Shown: positions 9,840 to 21,820 of the stretch, in pieces
Layout: each line of letters starts with the position of its first letter
Numbering within the stretch: the stretch's first letter is position 1
Assembly: GCF_002575655.3 (NCBI RefSeq)
Contig: NC_053039.3
Span: 222,165,622-222,229,621 of the forward strand
Source: Aegilops tauschii subsp. strangulata
Lineage: Eukaryota > Streptophyta > Magnoliopsida > Poales > Poaceae
Length of the DNA: 64,000 nucleotides
Direction of reading: 5' to 3'
Program-made: the position numbers and the translations under genes
Notes under the pieces: generated by a model
Told to the model about the DNA's origin: nothing
The model's database searches: none
The model's input: the letters and a program-made list of their open reading frames with translations, nothing else

Positions 9840-10846
9840 TTTTTCTGAAACGTGCATGAGAATTGTGCGTCGTTGCATTAAGAGAGAAGAGTGAAAATTA
9901 CAAGAGGCCAGCCCATAGGCTAGCCAAAACCCTTGTCCACCACCCAAAAAAACCTTGTCCACCATCCACCACACATACCTAAGACACATTACTCGTGTTC
10001 ACCCACAATTCCTTGAATTACTTGCCTCATCTGCCAGGCAAACGGCCACACGTTCCATTCGTCGGCGATCCTAACCATCAGTCCATTGATGGCCATGGCT
10101 ATCTTGTCAAAAACTCTCATGTTCCTTTCCTTCAAAACGGAGTTCAAAACTAGGATGATATAAGAATTCATCTCCTTCCTTGTCGCAGTGCTAGCCGTTG
10201 TCCATCAGTCCACCAACACATCCTGCTAGGAAGGGGTGAAGCTTTCCCAACGTTACCTTCAACGCCTGAAACTATACTGTGCGCGCAAGTGTGCATTGAA
10301 CAAGTAAATGATCAAGAGTTTTAGGCTCTTGCAAACACATCGGGCAGCTAGGCTGGTGTGGTAGTCCCCTGGCCGCAAGACGAACGAATGTCCATCCCCT
10401 ATTCGTGACGACTAACCACGCGAAGAACTTCACTTGCGGCAGCGCCCAAGAGTCCCAAACTTCATGCGCGCTAGTCATCTCAGTTAGACCAAAGAAGAAA
10501 GCATGGTAGGCAGCACGGGCTGAATAACATCATGTTTCAATCCAAATCCATCGAAAGGCATCCGGCTGTTCACTCATGTGCATTGTCTGCCTCTAAATCC
10601 CACCCCATAACTTGCAGAACCGGGTGATCATGGCAATTGTAAACGAACCCTTGATGTGTTCGATCCACCTATTTAGGGCAACGCCAACCTAAACCGCACA
10701 ACCCATGCAAGTGACCGGAGGAACTGTCGCCACAATGCCAGGGGCAATATCGGTAGTAGAGACCCCTTTGATGCACTTGTCAGTCCAGAACACCGCATCC
10801 TTGCCATTGCCAACCATGCAGATCATCGATGTCGTGAACATACGTG
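9840..10846 (-). mobile_element. LINE ORF2 3' fragment, interrupted
   Basis: On the minus strand, 10272-10478 encodes a zf-RVT zinc-binding domain: VWDSWALPQVKFFAWLV, then RGLPHQPSCPMCLQ, then LDHLLVQC. Residues further upstream (10500-10846, with stops) retain VGNGKDAVFWTDKC. Downstream, 9989-10171 gives a LINE C terminus with ERNMRVFDKIA. The 3' UTR ends near a short T run on the plus strand (about 9840). The element is 5'-incomplete because a gypsy LTR begins at 10847. Several in-frame stops make it a pseudo-copy. Confidence 0.8.
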
Positions 10847-12277
10847 TGATAACCCACAAGTATAGGGGATCTCAACAGTTTTCGAGGGTAAAGTATTCAA
10901 CCCAAATTTATTGATCGACACAAGGGGAGCCAAAGAATATTTATAAGTATTAACAATTGAGTTGTCAATTCAGCCACACCTGAAGATTAAATATCTGCAG
11001 CAAAGTGATCAGTAGCACAGTAATATGATACTGTTGATAGCAGTGCTAACAATAGCAATGGTAACGGTGATAGAGGCGGGGTGTCTAGTCATGTCCTCAT
11101 CAAACGGTAACAACAGTAACAGTTTTGTAGCAGTTGGAACATTAGCACTAGCAATAGTAACTTAGCAAGAGCAATATGTGGCAAACTCGTAGGCATTGGA
11201 CTGGTGAATTCGTTGGATAATATTCAATATACAAAAGTCGTAATCTAGGGCGACACAGAACTAGCTCCAGTTCATAAATATAATGTAGGCATACGTGCTT
11301 ACGGAAAAGAACTTGCATGGCATCTTTTGTCCTACCCTCCCGTGGCAGCGGGGTCCATAAGGAAACTAAGGGATATTAAAGCCTCCTTTTAATAAAGAAC
11401 CAGAACAAAGCATTACCACATAGTGAATACATGAACTCCTCAAACTACGGTCATCACCGGAAAGTATCCCAATCACTGTCACCCTGGGTTTACGGATCAT
11501 AACATGTAATAGGTGCATATGGCTTGCAAGATCGGATCTAGAACATAGATATAATGGTGAAAGCATAAACGGTTCAGATCTGAAATCATGGCACTCGGGC
11601 CCTAGTGACAAGCATTAAGCATAGCAAAGTCATAGCAATATCAATCTCGGAACATAGTGGACACTAGGGATCAAGCCCTAACAAAACTAACTCGATTACA
11701 TAATGAATCTCATCCAACTCCTCACCGACCAACGAGCCTACAAAGGAATTACTCACTCCCGACGGGGAGCATCATGGAATTGGTGATGGAGGATGGTTGG
11801 TGATGACGAAGACCGAAGATCCCCCTCTCCAGAGCCCCGAACGGGCTCCAGATCTGGCCCCCCGATGAAGAACAGGGGGTGGCGGCGGCTCCGTATCATA
11901 AAACGCGATGAAACTTCCTCTCCTCTTTTTTTCTGGAAAAATAGGATTTTATAGCGTCGGAATTAGGGTCAACGGAGCCCCAAGGGCCCCACCACCCACC
12001 AGGGCACGCCAGAGGGGGTGGCTCGCCCTGGTGTCTTGTGGGCAGCCAGCCCCCCCCTCCAGTGGGTCTTGGTTCCAGTATTTTTTATTTATTGCAAAAT
12101 AATTCTCCAAAAAGTTTCATCCAAATCCAAGAACTTTTATTTCTGCACAAAAACAACACCATGGTAGTTCTGCTGAAAACAACGTCAATCCGGGTTAGTT
12201 TCATTCAAATCATGCAAATTAGAGTCCAAAAGAAGAGCAAAAGCGTTAGGAAAAGTAGATACGATGGTGACGTATCA
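10847..12277 (-). repeat. gypsy 3' LTR (element on the minus strand)
   Basis: It starts TGATAACCCACAAG and ends GATGGTGACGTATCA on the plus strand, 1431 bp. Immediately right of it, the reverse complement reads AGCTTGGGGGAGT, a polypurine tract next to the minus-strand LTR start TGATACGTCACC. The element is therefore read on the minus strand and this is its 3' LTR. It interrupts the LINE at its left edge. Confidence 0.85.
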
Positions 12278-14915
12278 ACTCCCCCAAGCTTAACCCATTG
12301 CTTGGCCTCAGGCAATTCAGTTGACAAACTGAAAGTGATAAAGAAAAACTTTTACGAACTCTTTTGTTCTTGTTTACATATATATGCTTAAACAACACCC
12401 AGGTTTTTAGCAAAGATCATGCCTAACCATGCAAGCAATAACTCTTAGAAATTATATTAGCTTATATCAATGGCATAATCAACTAGCGAGCAATAATAAG
12501 ATATATCAAATGCCAACACTTTGTCAAAACAATCATGATATAATATGACAACAGTGGTAGCTCGCTAGCCCTTTTTGAGACCGCAGAACATAAATGCAGA
12601 GCACCTCCAAAGTTCAAGCAGCGACTAAACATTGTAATTCATGGTAGAAAAGATCCAGTTATGATGCATTTGACATTAACCATACACAATGCATGAGGAT
12701 GACAATAGTGCTCTCAGGTCTGGTGCTTGTTTGAGAAGGTGATGACTCAACATAAAAGTAATTAGATAGGCCCTTCGCAGAGGGAAGCAGTGATTGGCAG
12801 AGGTGTCAAAGCTCAAAGCTTAAATCAGAGATACATATAATTTTGGGAGGTGCACCCTTCATGTCAACGTCCCGATCAAGAGTTATCAATATCTTCCATG
12901 CTAAACACATTAGCGGCAGTTCCCAAGTGGTAAAAGTAAAGGTTTACTCCCCCTCCACCAACAAACACAAGCCATGGCTAGCCGAATCCACGGGTGCCGT
13001 CCATACCAACAACAGTCCTGGGGGAGTTTTGTTTAATTACTTGCAATTTTTTATTTCGGGACTGGGCATCCCTATTACTGGCCCCTCTCGTGCAAGGACG
13101 AGTGAATAAACGCTCATCATGAGAATAACCCGCTTAGCATGGAAGATACTGACCGCCCCCTGTCGCTCCATGAGCGCTCGAGGCACACAAAATAGATGTT
13201 CATTTGAAATTTTAGAAGTGGCACATGCAAATTTACTTGGAACGGCAGGGTAATACCGCATAATAGGTAGATATAGTGGACTCATCTGGAATAACTTTGG
13301 TTTGAGGATTTTGATGCACAAGCAGTATTCCCGCTTAGTACAGGCGAAGGCTAGCAAAATAGGTTGAGAAGTGACCAACTAGAGAGCGAAAACGGTCATG
13401 AACATGCATTATGAATAATCGACATTGAATACTAGCATGAGTAGGATATAAGCATCATGAACATAAATATCGTGGAGGCTATGTTGGTTTTGATTCAACT
13501 ACATGTGTGAACATGTGCCAAGTCAAGTCACTTGAAACATTCAGAGGAGGATACCATATCATCATACTACATCACAATCATTTTAATGCATGTTGACACA
13601 CAAGATAAATCATTATCCACTCCTAGCTACTTAAGCATGGCATGAGCAAATATAATCTCTAATTGTCCCTACAAACATGTTTGATCATAACATGTTGAAT
13701 CATGGATATTGAGTTAAACATATTTACAAAAACAAAAACAAGTTGAGTTCATACCCGCTTTCCTCTGCCACAGTCATTTCATCAAATATCGTCATTATTG
13801 CCTTTCACTTGCACGACCGAACGATATGAAAATAATAATAGTGCAAGAGTGTCGTGGAGTAAGCTGGAATCTGCAACATTTTATTCAGAGGAGAAGACAA
13901 AATAATATGGACTATCTGTTAGATCAACAATAATGAATATCAGAGCCACTCAACATTTTCATCGTGGTCTTCTCCTTGGTACGACTCGACAGAAGAAAAG
14001 GAAAATAATTTCAGAGAAGCACACTGAAATATTCTTGGAGTTTTTTATTTTTTCTTGAACAAAGCAAAAGAAGGAAAAACAAAAATGAGAAAAACTATTT
14101 ACACAGGAAAGCTCCCAACAAACAAAAGAAGAAACGGGAAATCTTTTTGGGTTTTTCTTTTAATACTACAACTAAATTAAACTAGAAAGAAAAACCGAAA
14201 AGAAACAAGAAGTATTTTTGCATTTTCTCAAAGTTTTTCGAACACACAAGAAGAGAGAAAGAAAATAAATCTAGCATGGATAATACAATGAAAAAGTGTG
14301 GACACCGACAACTGGAATAAGGTGTGAACATGAATGTAATGTCGGTGGAAATACGTACTCCCCCAAGCTTGGGCTTTTGGCCTAGCTTGGTAATCACCAC
14401 TCGCGGCCTAGATAATAGTCAGAGTGATAGCTCACGGAGGCCCTTGGTGCGGCCTCCTCAGCCCGTCGAGCAGCTTCGATCGCCGTGTTGTATTCGCGGG
14501 CCTCGCTCTCAAGGACGTAATATCTTCTTTTACTGTAATAAAAGAGAGCAGGTGCAGGCAAAATAACAGGTACAATGGGATTTTTATTGAACCTCAAATT
14601 GTAAGTATAATTAGTGGTTGTGCCCTTGACGAACTTATGGCGCTTCATGGCCTCAAACTCTAAGTACCGAGTAGGAAGAATGAGATCATTAGGCCAAGGT
14701 GACACACCCAGCTCCTTAGCTAAATGAGAGGCATAAATCCCACCATAAAATGACCACTATCAGCGTTGCGTTGCAACCTCCGTGCAAAGATCGCTCCAAG
14801 ATTATAACATTTAATTCCTGTCAGAGCAGTGTGTATGAGGCTTAAGTCCGGGGCACATAGTGTGTTGCAATATTGCTTGCCCACGATGCATTTTCCATTA
14901 AAGAGTGCAAAGTAA
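12278..14915 (-). mobile_element. gypsy internal region, 3' portion, mostly non-coding
   Basis: The sequence after the polypurine tract is AT-rich and non-coding for about 2 kb. It then carries an ORF fragment (14394-14705). A second polypurine-like block (reverse complement AGCTTGGGGGAGT) occurs at about 14356-14369. The CACTA terminus at 14916 truncates the element. No gag, RT or 5' LTR of this element was seen in the window. Confidence 0.65.
14394..14705 (-). pseudogene. fragment of gypsy-associated ORF of unknown function
   Basis: The minus-strand frame of 103 codons includes LPTRYLEFEAMKRHKF and PALFYYSKRRYYVLE. It ends in an Ala/Glu/Arg-rich segment, the kind of extra ORF seen near the 3' end of some Triticeae gypsy elements. 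Upstream, at 14706-14915, related coding continues in other frames (KCYNLGAIFARRLQRNADSG), so the copy is frameshifted. Function unknown; no catalytic motif is visible. Confidence 0.4.
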
Positions 14916-15170
14916 CACTACAAAAAAATACACTTCCGTGATGATACGTGTTTGTTACAGTAGGTCATGTTTTCTGTCATGCATGTACATCCATGACGAT
15001 TTTATGACAAAATCAAGATAGTCATACCTGTACTATCGTAGAAGTGTTCCATGACATTACCAAAATTATCATCGCGGAAGTGTCCACTTCCATGACGATA
15101 AATGCCGCGTCATGGAAGTGCTATCATCAAGGGTAACCGACACGTGGCATCCACCGTGATGGGTCGTCGT
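14916..15170. mobile_element. CACTA element, left terminus and subterminal region
   Basis: CACTACAAAAAAATACACTT at 14916 is a CACTA-type terminal repeat. The following 250 bp contain repeated TTCCATGACGAT/ATCGTCATGGAA-like motifs in both orientations, including a 13-bp inverted repeat at 15085-15097 and 15108-15120. The sequence resembles the end of a large wheat CACTA family (Jorge-like by memory). It continues at 37347 after removal of the copia element. Confidence 0.85.
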
Positions 15171-16895
15171 TGAAGGAAATATGCCCTAGAGGCAATAATA
15201 AAGTTGTTATTTATATTTCCTTATATCATGATAAATGTTTATTATTCATGCTAGAATTGTATTAACCGGAAACTTAGTACACGTGTGAATATATAGACAA
15301 ACTAAGTGTCACTAGTATGCCTCTACTTGACTAGCTCGTTGAATCAAGATGGTTAAGTTTCCTAGCCATAGACATGAGTTGTCATTTGATTAACGGGATC
15401 ACATCATTAGAGAATGATGTGATTGACTTGACCCATTCCGTTAGCTTAGCATTCGATCGTTTAGTATATTGCTATTGCTTTCTTCATGACTTATATATGT
15501 TCCTATGACTATGAGATTATGCAACTCCCGAATACCGGAGGAACACTTTGTGTGCTACCAAACGTCACAACGTAACTGGGTGATTATAAAGGTGCTCTAC
15601 AGGTGTCTTTGAAGGTACTTGTTGGGTTGGCATAGATCGAGATTAGGATTTGTCACTCCGATTGTCGGAGAGGTATCTCTGGGCCCTCTCGGTAATGCAC
15701 ATCACTATAAGCCTTGCAAGCAATGCAACTAATGAGTTAGTTGTGGGATGATGTATTACAGAATGAGTAAAGAGACTTGCCGGTAATGAGATTGAACTAG
15801 TTATTGAGATACCGAGATCGAATCTCGGGCAAGTAACATACCTATGACAAAGGGAACAACATATGTTGTTATGCGGTTTGACCGATAAAGATCTTCGTAG
15901 AAGATGTAGGAGCCAATATGAGCATCCAGGTTCCGCTATTGGTTATTGACCGGAGACATGTCTACATAGTTCTCGAACCTGTAGGGTCCGCACGCTTAAC
16001 GTTCGGTGACGATCGGTAATATGAGTTTATGTGTTTTGATGTACCAAAGGTAGTTTAGAGTCCTGGATATGATCACGGACATGACGAGGAGTCTCGAAAT
16101 GGTCGAGACATAAAGATCGATATATTGGATGACTATGTTTGGACTTCGGAAGGGTTCTGGGCAAGTTCGGACAAATACCGGAGTACCGGGGGGTTACCGG
16201 AACCCCCCGGGGAGTGTAATGGGCCTATTGGGCCTTAGTGGAGAAGAGGAGGGGCGGCCAGGGCAGGCCGCACACCCCTCCCCCTCTAGTCCGAATTGGA
16301 CAAGGAGGGGGGGCGGCGCCCCCTTTCGTTCCCCCTCTCTCCTCCTTCCCTCTCTCCTACTCCTACTCTTGGAAGGGTTGAAGTCCTACTCCCGGTGGGA
16401 GTAAGACTCCCCTTGGGGCGCGCCTAGGAGGGCCGGCCCCTCTCCCTCCTCCACTCCATTATATACGGGGGAGGGGGCACCCCATAGACACATGAGTTGA
16501 TCAGTTGATCTTTTAGCCGTGTGCGGTGCCCCCCTCCACCATAATCCACCTCGGTAATATCGTAGCGGTGCTTAGGCGAAGCCCTGCGCCGATAGCATCA
16601 TCATCACCATCATCATGCTGTCGTGCTGATGGAACTCTCCCGAGAAGCTCTGCTGTATCGTGAGTTCGTGGGACGTCACCGAGATGAACGTGTGCTGAAC
16701 TCGGAGGTGCCGTGCGTTCGGTACTTGGATTGATCGGATCGTGAAGACGTACGACTACATCAACCGCGTTCTCATAACGCTTCTGCTTATGGTCTACGTG
16801 GGTACGTGGACGACACTCTCCCCTCTCATTGCTATGCATCACTATGATCTTGCGTGTGCGTAGGAATTTTTTTGAAATTACTACGTTCCCCAACA
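15171..16895 (+). repeat. copia 5' LTR
   Basis: It starts TGAAGGAAATATGCCCTAG and ends TACGTTCCCCAACA, 1725 bp. A TATATAC box lies near 16460. The 3' LTR counterpart starts TAAAGG, so its TG has mutated to TA, and it differs at many other sites. Confidence 0.93.
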
Positions 16896-16896
16896 G

Positions 16897-16912
16897 TGGC
16901 ATCCGAGCCAGG
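16897..16912 (+). other. copia primer-binding site
   Basis: TGGCATCCGAGCCAGG lies one base after the 5' LTR and resembles the complement of initiator tRNA-Met (consensus TGGTATCAGAGC) with changes. Confidence 0.75.
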
Positions 16913-18739
16913 TTTATGCGTAGATGTTATATGCACGAGTAGAACACAAGTGAGTTGTGGGCGATACAAGTCATACTGCTTACCAGCATGTCATACTTTG
17001 ATTCGGAGGTATTGTTGGATGAAACGGCCCGGACCGACATTACGCGTACGCTTACGCGAGACTGGTTCTACCGACGTGCTTCGCACACAGGTGGCTGGCG
17101 GGTGTCAGTTCTCCAAGTTTAGTTGAATCGAGTGTGGCTACGCCCGGTCCTTGTGAAGGTTAAAACAACACATACTTGACGAAATATCGTTGTGGTTTTG
17201 ATGCGTAGGTAAGAACGGTTCTTGCTCAGCCCGTAGCAGCCACGTAAAACTTGAAACAACAAAGTATAGGACGTCTAACTTGTTTTTGCAGGGCATGCTG
17301 TGATGTGATATGGTCAAGACATGATGCTAAATTTATTGTATGAGATGATCATGTTTTTTAACCGAATTATCGGCAACTGGCAGGAGCCATATGGTTGTCG
17401 CTTTATTGTATGAAATGAAATTGCCATGTAATTGCTTTACTTTATCACTAAGTGGTAGCGATAGTCGTAGAAGCAATAGTTGGCGAGACGACAACGATGC
17501 TATGATGGAGATCAAGGTGTCGGGTCGGTGACGATGGTGATCATGACGGTGCTTTGGAGATGAAGATCAAAGGCACAAGATGATGATGGCCATATCATAT
17601 CACTTATATTGATTGCATGTGATGTTTATCTTTTATGCATCTTATTTTGCTTAGATCGACGGTAGCATTATAAGATGATCTCTCACTAAATTTCAAGGTA
17701 TAAGTGTTCTCCCTGAGTATGCACTGTTGCGAAAGTTCGTCGTGCCGAGACACCACGTGATGATCTGGTGTGATAAGCTCTACGTTCACATACAACGGGT
17801 GCAAGCCAGTTTTGCACACGCAGAATACTCGGGTTAAACTTGACGAGCCTAGCATATGCAGATATGGCCTCGGAACACTGAGACCGAAAGGTCAAGCATG
17901 AATCATATAGTAGATATGATCAACATAGTGATGTTCACCATTGAAAACTACTACATCTCACGTGATGATCTGCTACCTCTTGAGCACTGCGTTGGTTTTC
18001 CCTTGAAGAGGAAAGGGTGATGCAGTAAAGTAGCGTAAGTATTTCCCTCAGTTTTTGAGAACCAAGGTATCAATCCAGTAGGAGACCACGCTCGAGTCCC
18101 ACACACCTACACAAACAAATAAGAACCTCACAACCAACGCGATAAAAGGGGTTGTCAATCCCTTCACAGTCACTTACGAGAGTGAGATCTGATAGAGATG
18201 ATAAGATAATATTTTTGGTATTTTTATGGTAAAGAGTAAAAGTAAAGATTGCAAGGTAAACGGTAATAGAAATAATTTGTTGACGGGAGATTAATATGAT
18301 GGAAAATAGACCCGGGGGCCATAGGTTTCACTAGTGGCTTCTCTCAAGATAGCATAAGTATTACGGTGGGTGAACAAATTACTGTCGAGCAATTGATAGA
18401 ATTGAGCATAGTTATGAGAATATCTAGGTATGATCATGTATATAGGCATCACGTCCGTGACAAGTAGACCGACTCCTGCCTGCATCTACTACTATTACTC
18501 CACACATCGACCGCTATCCAGCATGCATCTAGAGTATTAAGTTCATAAGAACAGAGTAATGCTTTAAGCAAGATGACATGATGTAGAGGGATAAACTCAT
18601 GCAATATGATATAAACCCCATCTTTTTATCCTCGATGGCAACAATACAATACGTGTCATTTCCCCTACTGTCACTGGGATCGAGCACCGGAAGATTGAAC
18701 CCAAATCTAAGCACTTCTCCCATTGCAAGAAAGATCAAT

Positions 18740-19453
18740 CTAATAGGCCAAACCAAACTGATAATTCGAAGAGACTTGCAAAGATAACCAATCATACATA
18801 AAAGAATTCAGAGGAAGGTAAAACAAGCATAACTTCAAGATTTTAAGCACATAGAGAGGAAACTTGATATTATTGCAATATGTAGAAGCATATGATCCTC
18901 TCTCACAATAATTTTCAGTAGCATCATGAATGAATTCAACCATATAACCAGCACATAAAGCATTCTTTTCATGATCTACTAGCATAGAATTTTTATTACT
19001 CTCCACATAAGCAAATTTATTCTCATCAATAGTAGTGGGAGCAAACTCAACAAAATAACTATCATGTAAAGCATAATCCAATTGAAAATTAAAATCATGA
19101 TGACAAGTTTCATGGTTATCTTTATTCTTTATAGCATACGTGTCATCACAATAATCATCATAACTAGGAGGCATGCTTTCATCATAATAAATTTGCTCAT
19201 CAAAACTTGGGGGACTAAACATATCATCTTCATCAAACATAGCATCCCCAAGCTTTTGGCTTTGCATATCATTAGCATCATGGGTATTCAAGGAATTCAT
19301 ATTAAAAACATTGCTATCATGCTCATCATTCACATATTTTATGCCAAGCATTCTATGTAATTCTTCTTCTAGTACTTGAGCACAATTTTCCTTCCCATCA
19401 TTTTCACGAAAGATATTAAAAAGATGAAGCATATGAGGTACCCTCAATTCCAT
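18740..19453 (-). pseudogene. 5' part of a gypsy-encoded ORF, fused to LTR sequence
   Basis: The minus-strand frame begins MELRVPHMLHLFNIFREND. It is rich in Asp/Asn/Tyr and contains DEDDMFSPPSFDEQIYYD. I recognise this as a recurring protein of Triticeae gypsy elements with no known catalytic domain. The last 25 or so residues (from about 18815 leftward, LPLNSFMYDW onward) are read from the outer LTR, not from the gene, so the ORF is truncated and chimeric. It lies just downstream of the PBS region of the LTR at 19582-21218. Confidence 0.6.
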
Positions 19454-19551
19454 TTTTTTGTAGTTTTCTTTTATAAACTAAACTAGTGATAAAACAAGAA
19501 ACTAAAAGATTTGATTGCAAGATCTAAAGATATACCTTCAAGCACTCACCT

Positions 19552-19569
19552 CCCTGGCAACGGCGCCAG
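19552..19569 (-). other. primer-binding region of the inner gypsy fragment
   Basis: The minus strand reads TGGCGCCGTTGCCAGGG shortly inside the LTR end at 19582. This is the usual leader motif of this gypsy group and fixes the orientation as minus. Confidence 0.6.
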
Positions 19570-19581
19570 AAAAGAGCTTGA

Positions 19582-21218
19582 TGTCTACTACGCAACCTTC
19601 TTCTTGTAGACATTGTTGGGCCTCCAAGTGCAGAGGTTTGTAGGATAGTAGCAAATTTCCCTCAAGTGGATGACCTAAGGTTTATCAATCCGTGGGAGGC
19701 GTAGGTTGAAGATGGTCTCTCTCAAGCAACCCTGGAACCAAATAACAAAGAGTCTCTTGTGTCCCCAACACACCCAATACAATGGTAAATTATATAGGTG
19801 CACTAGTTCAGCGAAGAGATGGTGATACAAGTGCAATATGGATGATAGGTATATGTTTTTGTAATCTGAAAATATAAAAACAGCAAGGTAACTAATGATA
19901 AAAGTGAGCACAAACGGTATTGCAATGCGTTGAAACAAGGCCTAGGGTTCATACTTTCACTAGTGCAAGTTCTCTCAACAATAATAACATAACTGGATCA
20001 TATAACTATCCCTCAACATGCAACAAAGAGTCACTCCAAAGTCACTAATAGTGGAGAACAAACGAAGAGATTATTGTAGGGTATGAAACCACCTCAAAGT
20101 TATTCTTTCGGATCGATCTATTCAAGATTTTTTACTAGAATAACACCTTAAGACACATATCAACCAAAACCCTAATGTCACCTAGATACTCCAATGTCAC
20201 CTCAAGTATCCGTGGGTATGATTATACGATATGCATCACACAATCTCAGATTCATCTATTCAAACCAACACAGAGTACTTCAAAGAGTGCCCCAAAGTTT
20301 CTACCGGAGAGTCAAGACGAAAACGTGTGCCAACCCCTATGCATAAGTTCACAAGGTCACTGAACCCGCAAGTTGATCACCAAAACATACATCAAGTAGA
20401 TCACGTGAATATCCCATTCTCACCACAGATAAGCACATGCAAGACATACATCAAGTGTTCTCAAATCCTTAAAGAGTCAATCCGATAAGATAACTTCAAA
20501 GGGAAAACTCAATCCATTACAAGAGAGTAGAGGGGGAGAAACATCATAAGATCCAACTATAATAACAAAGCTCGCGATACATCAAGATCGTGCCAAATCA
20601 AGAACACGAGAGAGAGAGATCAAACACATAGCTATTGGTACATACCCTCAACCCCGAGGGTGAACTACTCCCTCCTCGTCATGGAGAGCGTCGGGATGAT
20701 GAAGATGGCCAGCGGTGAGGGATCCCCCCTCCGGCAGGGTGCCATAACAGGGTCCTGATTGGTTTTTCGTGGCTACAGAGGCTTGCGACAGCGGAACTCC
20801 CGATATATTCTGTTCCCCGATGTTTTTAGGGTATATGGATATATATAGGCGAAAGAAGTCGGCCAGGGGAGCCACGAGGGGCCCACGAGGGTGGGGGGCG
20901 CGCCCAAAGGGGGTAGGCGCGCCTCCCTGCCTCGTGGCCACCTCGAAGCTTCCCTGACGTCCACTCCAAGTCTCCTGGATTGCTTCCGTTCCAAAAATAA
21001 CTCTCCCGAAGGTTTCATTCCTTTTGGACTCCGTTTGATATTCCTTTTCTTCGAAACACTGAAATAGGCAAGAAAACAACATTTTGGGCTGGGCCTCCGG
21101 TTAATAGGTTAGTCCCAAAAATAATATAAAAGTGTATAATAAAGCCCATAAACATCCAAAACAGATAATATAATAGCATGGAACAATAAAAAATTATAGA
21201 TACGTTGGAGACGTATCA
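19582..21218 (-). repeat. gypsy 5' LTR of the inner fragment
   Basis: On the plus strand it starts TGTCTACTACGCAACC and ends TTGGAGACGTATCA, 1637 bp. Its last 400 bp are clearly homologous to the end of the outer LTR (21239-21658), so the two families are related. The matching 3' LTR is absent. Confidence 0.85.
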
Positions 21219-21820
21219 GGATCTCACGGGTACAGAAGGTTGCGGCGGTGGAATTAGGGTTTTTGCTCCGTATCTGATGTTTCCAGGGTATATGAGTATA
21301 TATAGGCGAAGGAGGTCGGTGAGGAGAGCTACAAGGGGCCCACGAGGGTGGAGGGCGCGCCCCCCTGCCTCGTGGCCTCCTCGTTCGTTTCTTGACGTCC
21401 ACTCCAAGTCCTCTGGATCATGTTTGTTCCAAAAATCACGTTCCCGAAGGTTTTATTCCGTTTGGACTCCGTTTGATATTCCTTTCCTTCGAAACACTGA
21501 AATAGGCAAAAAAATAGCAATTCGGGCTGGGCCTCCGGTTAATAGGTTAGTCCCAAAAATAATATAAAAGTGTATAATAAAGCCCATTAAACATCCAAAA
21601 CAGAATATATAATAGCATGGAACAATAAAAAAATTATAGATACGTTGGAGACGTATCATGATCGGACATGGTTTAGTTGATATGGATCACGTGATCACTT
21701 AGATCATTAGAGGGATGTCTATCTAAGTGGGAGTTCTTAAGTAATTTGATTAATTGAACTTTAGTTTATCATGAACTTAGTACCTGATAGTATTTTGCAT
21801 GTCTATGTTGTTGTAGATAG

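Larger units (their letters stand above)
17971..21658 (-). mobile_element. chimeric gypsy LTR block inserted in the copia leader
   Basis: The block starts TGCTACCTCTTGAGCACTGC and ends TTGGAGACGTATCA. It is flanked by TGATC at 17966-17970 and 21659-21663, a 5-bp TSD. The outer LTR occupies 17971 to about 18815 and 21219-21658. Between these lies the 5' part of a different gypsy element (LTR 19582-21218 plus leader and ORF start). The junction near 18815 is abrupt, so part of both elements was deleted after insertion. Confidence 0.8.
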
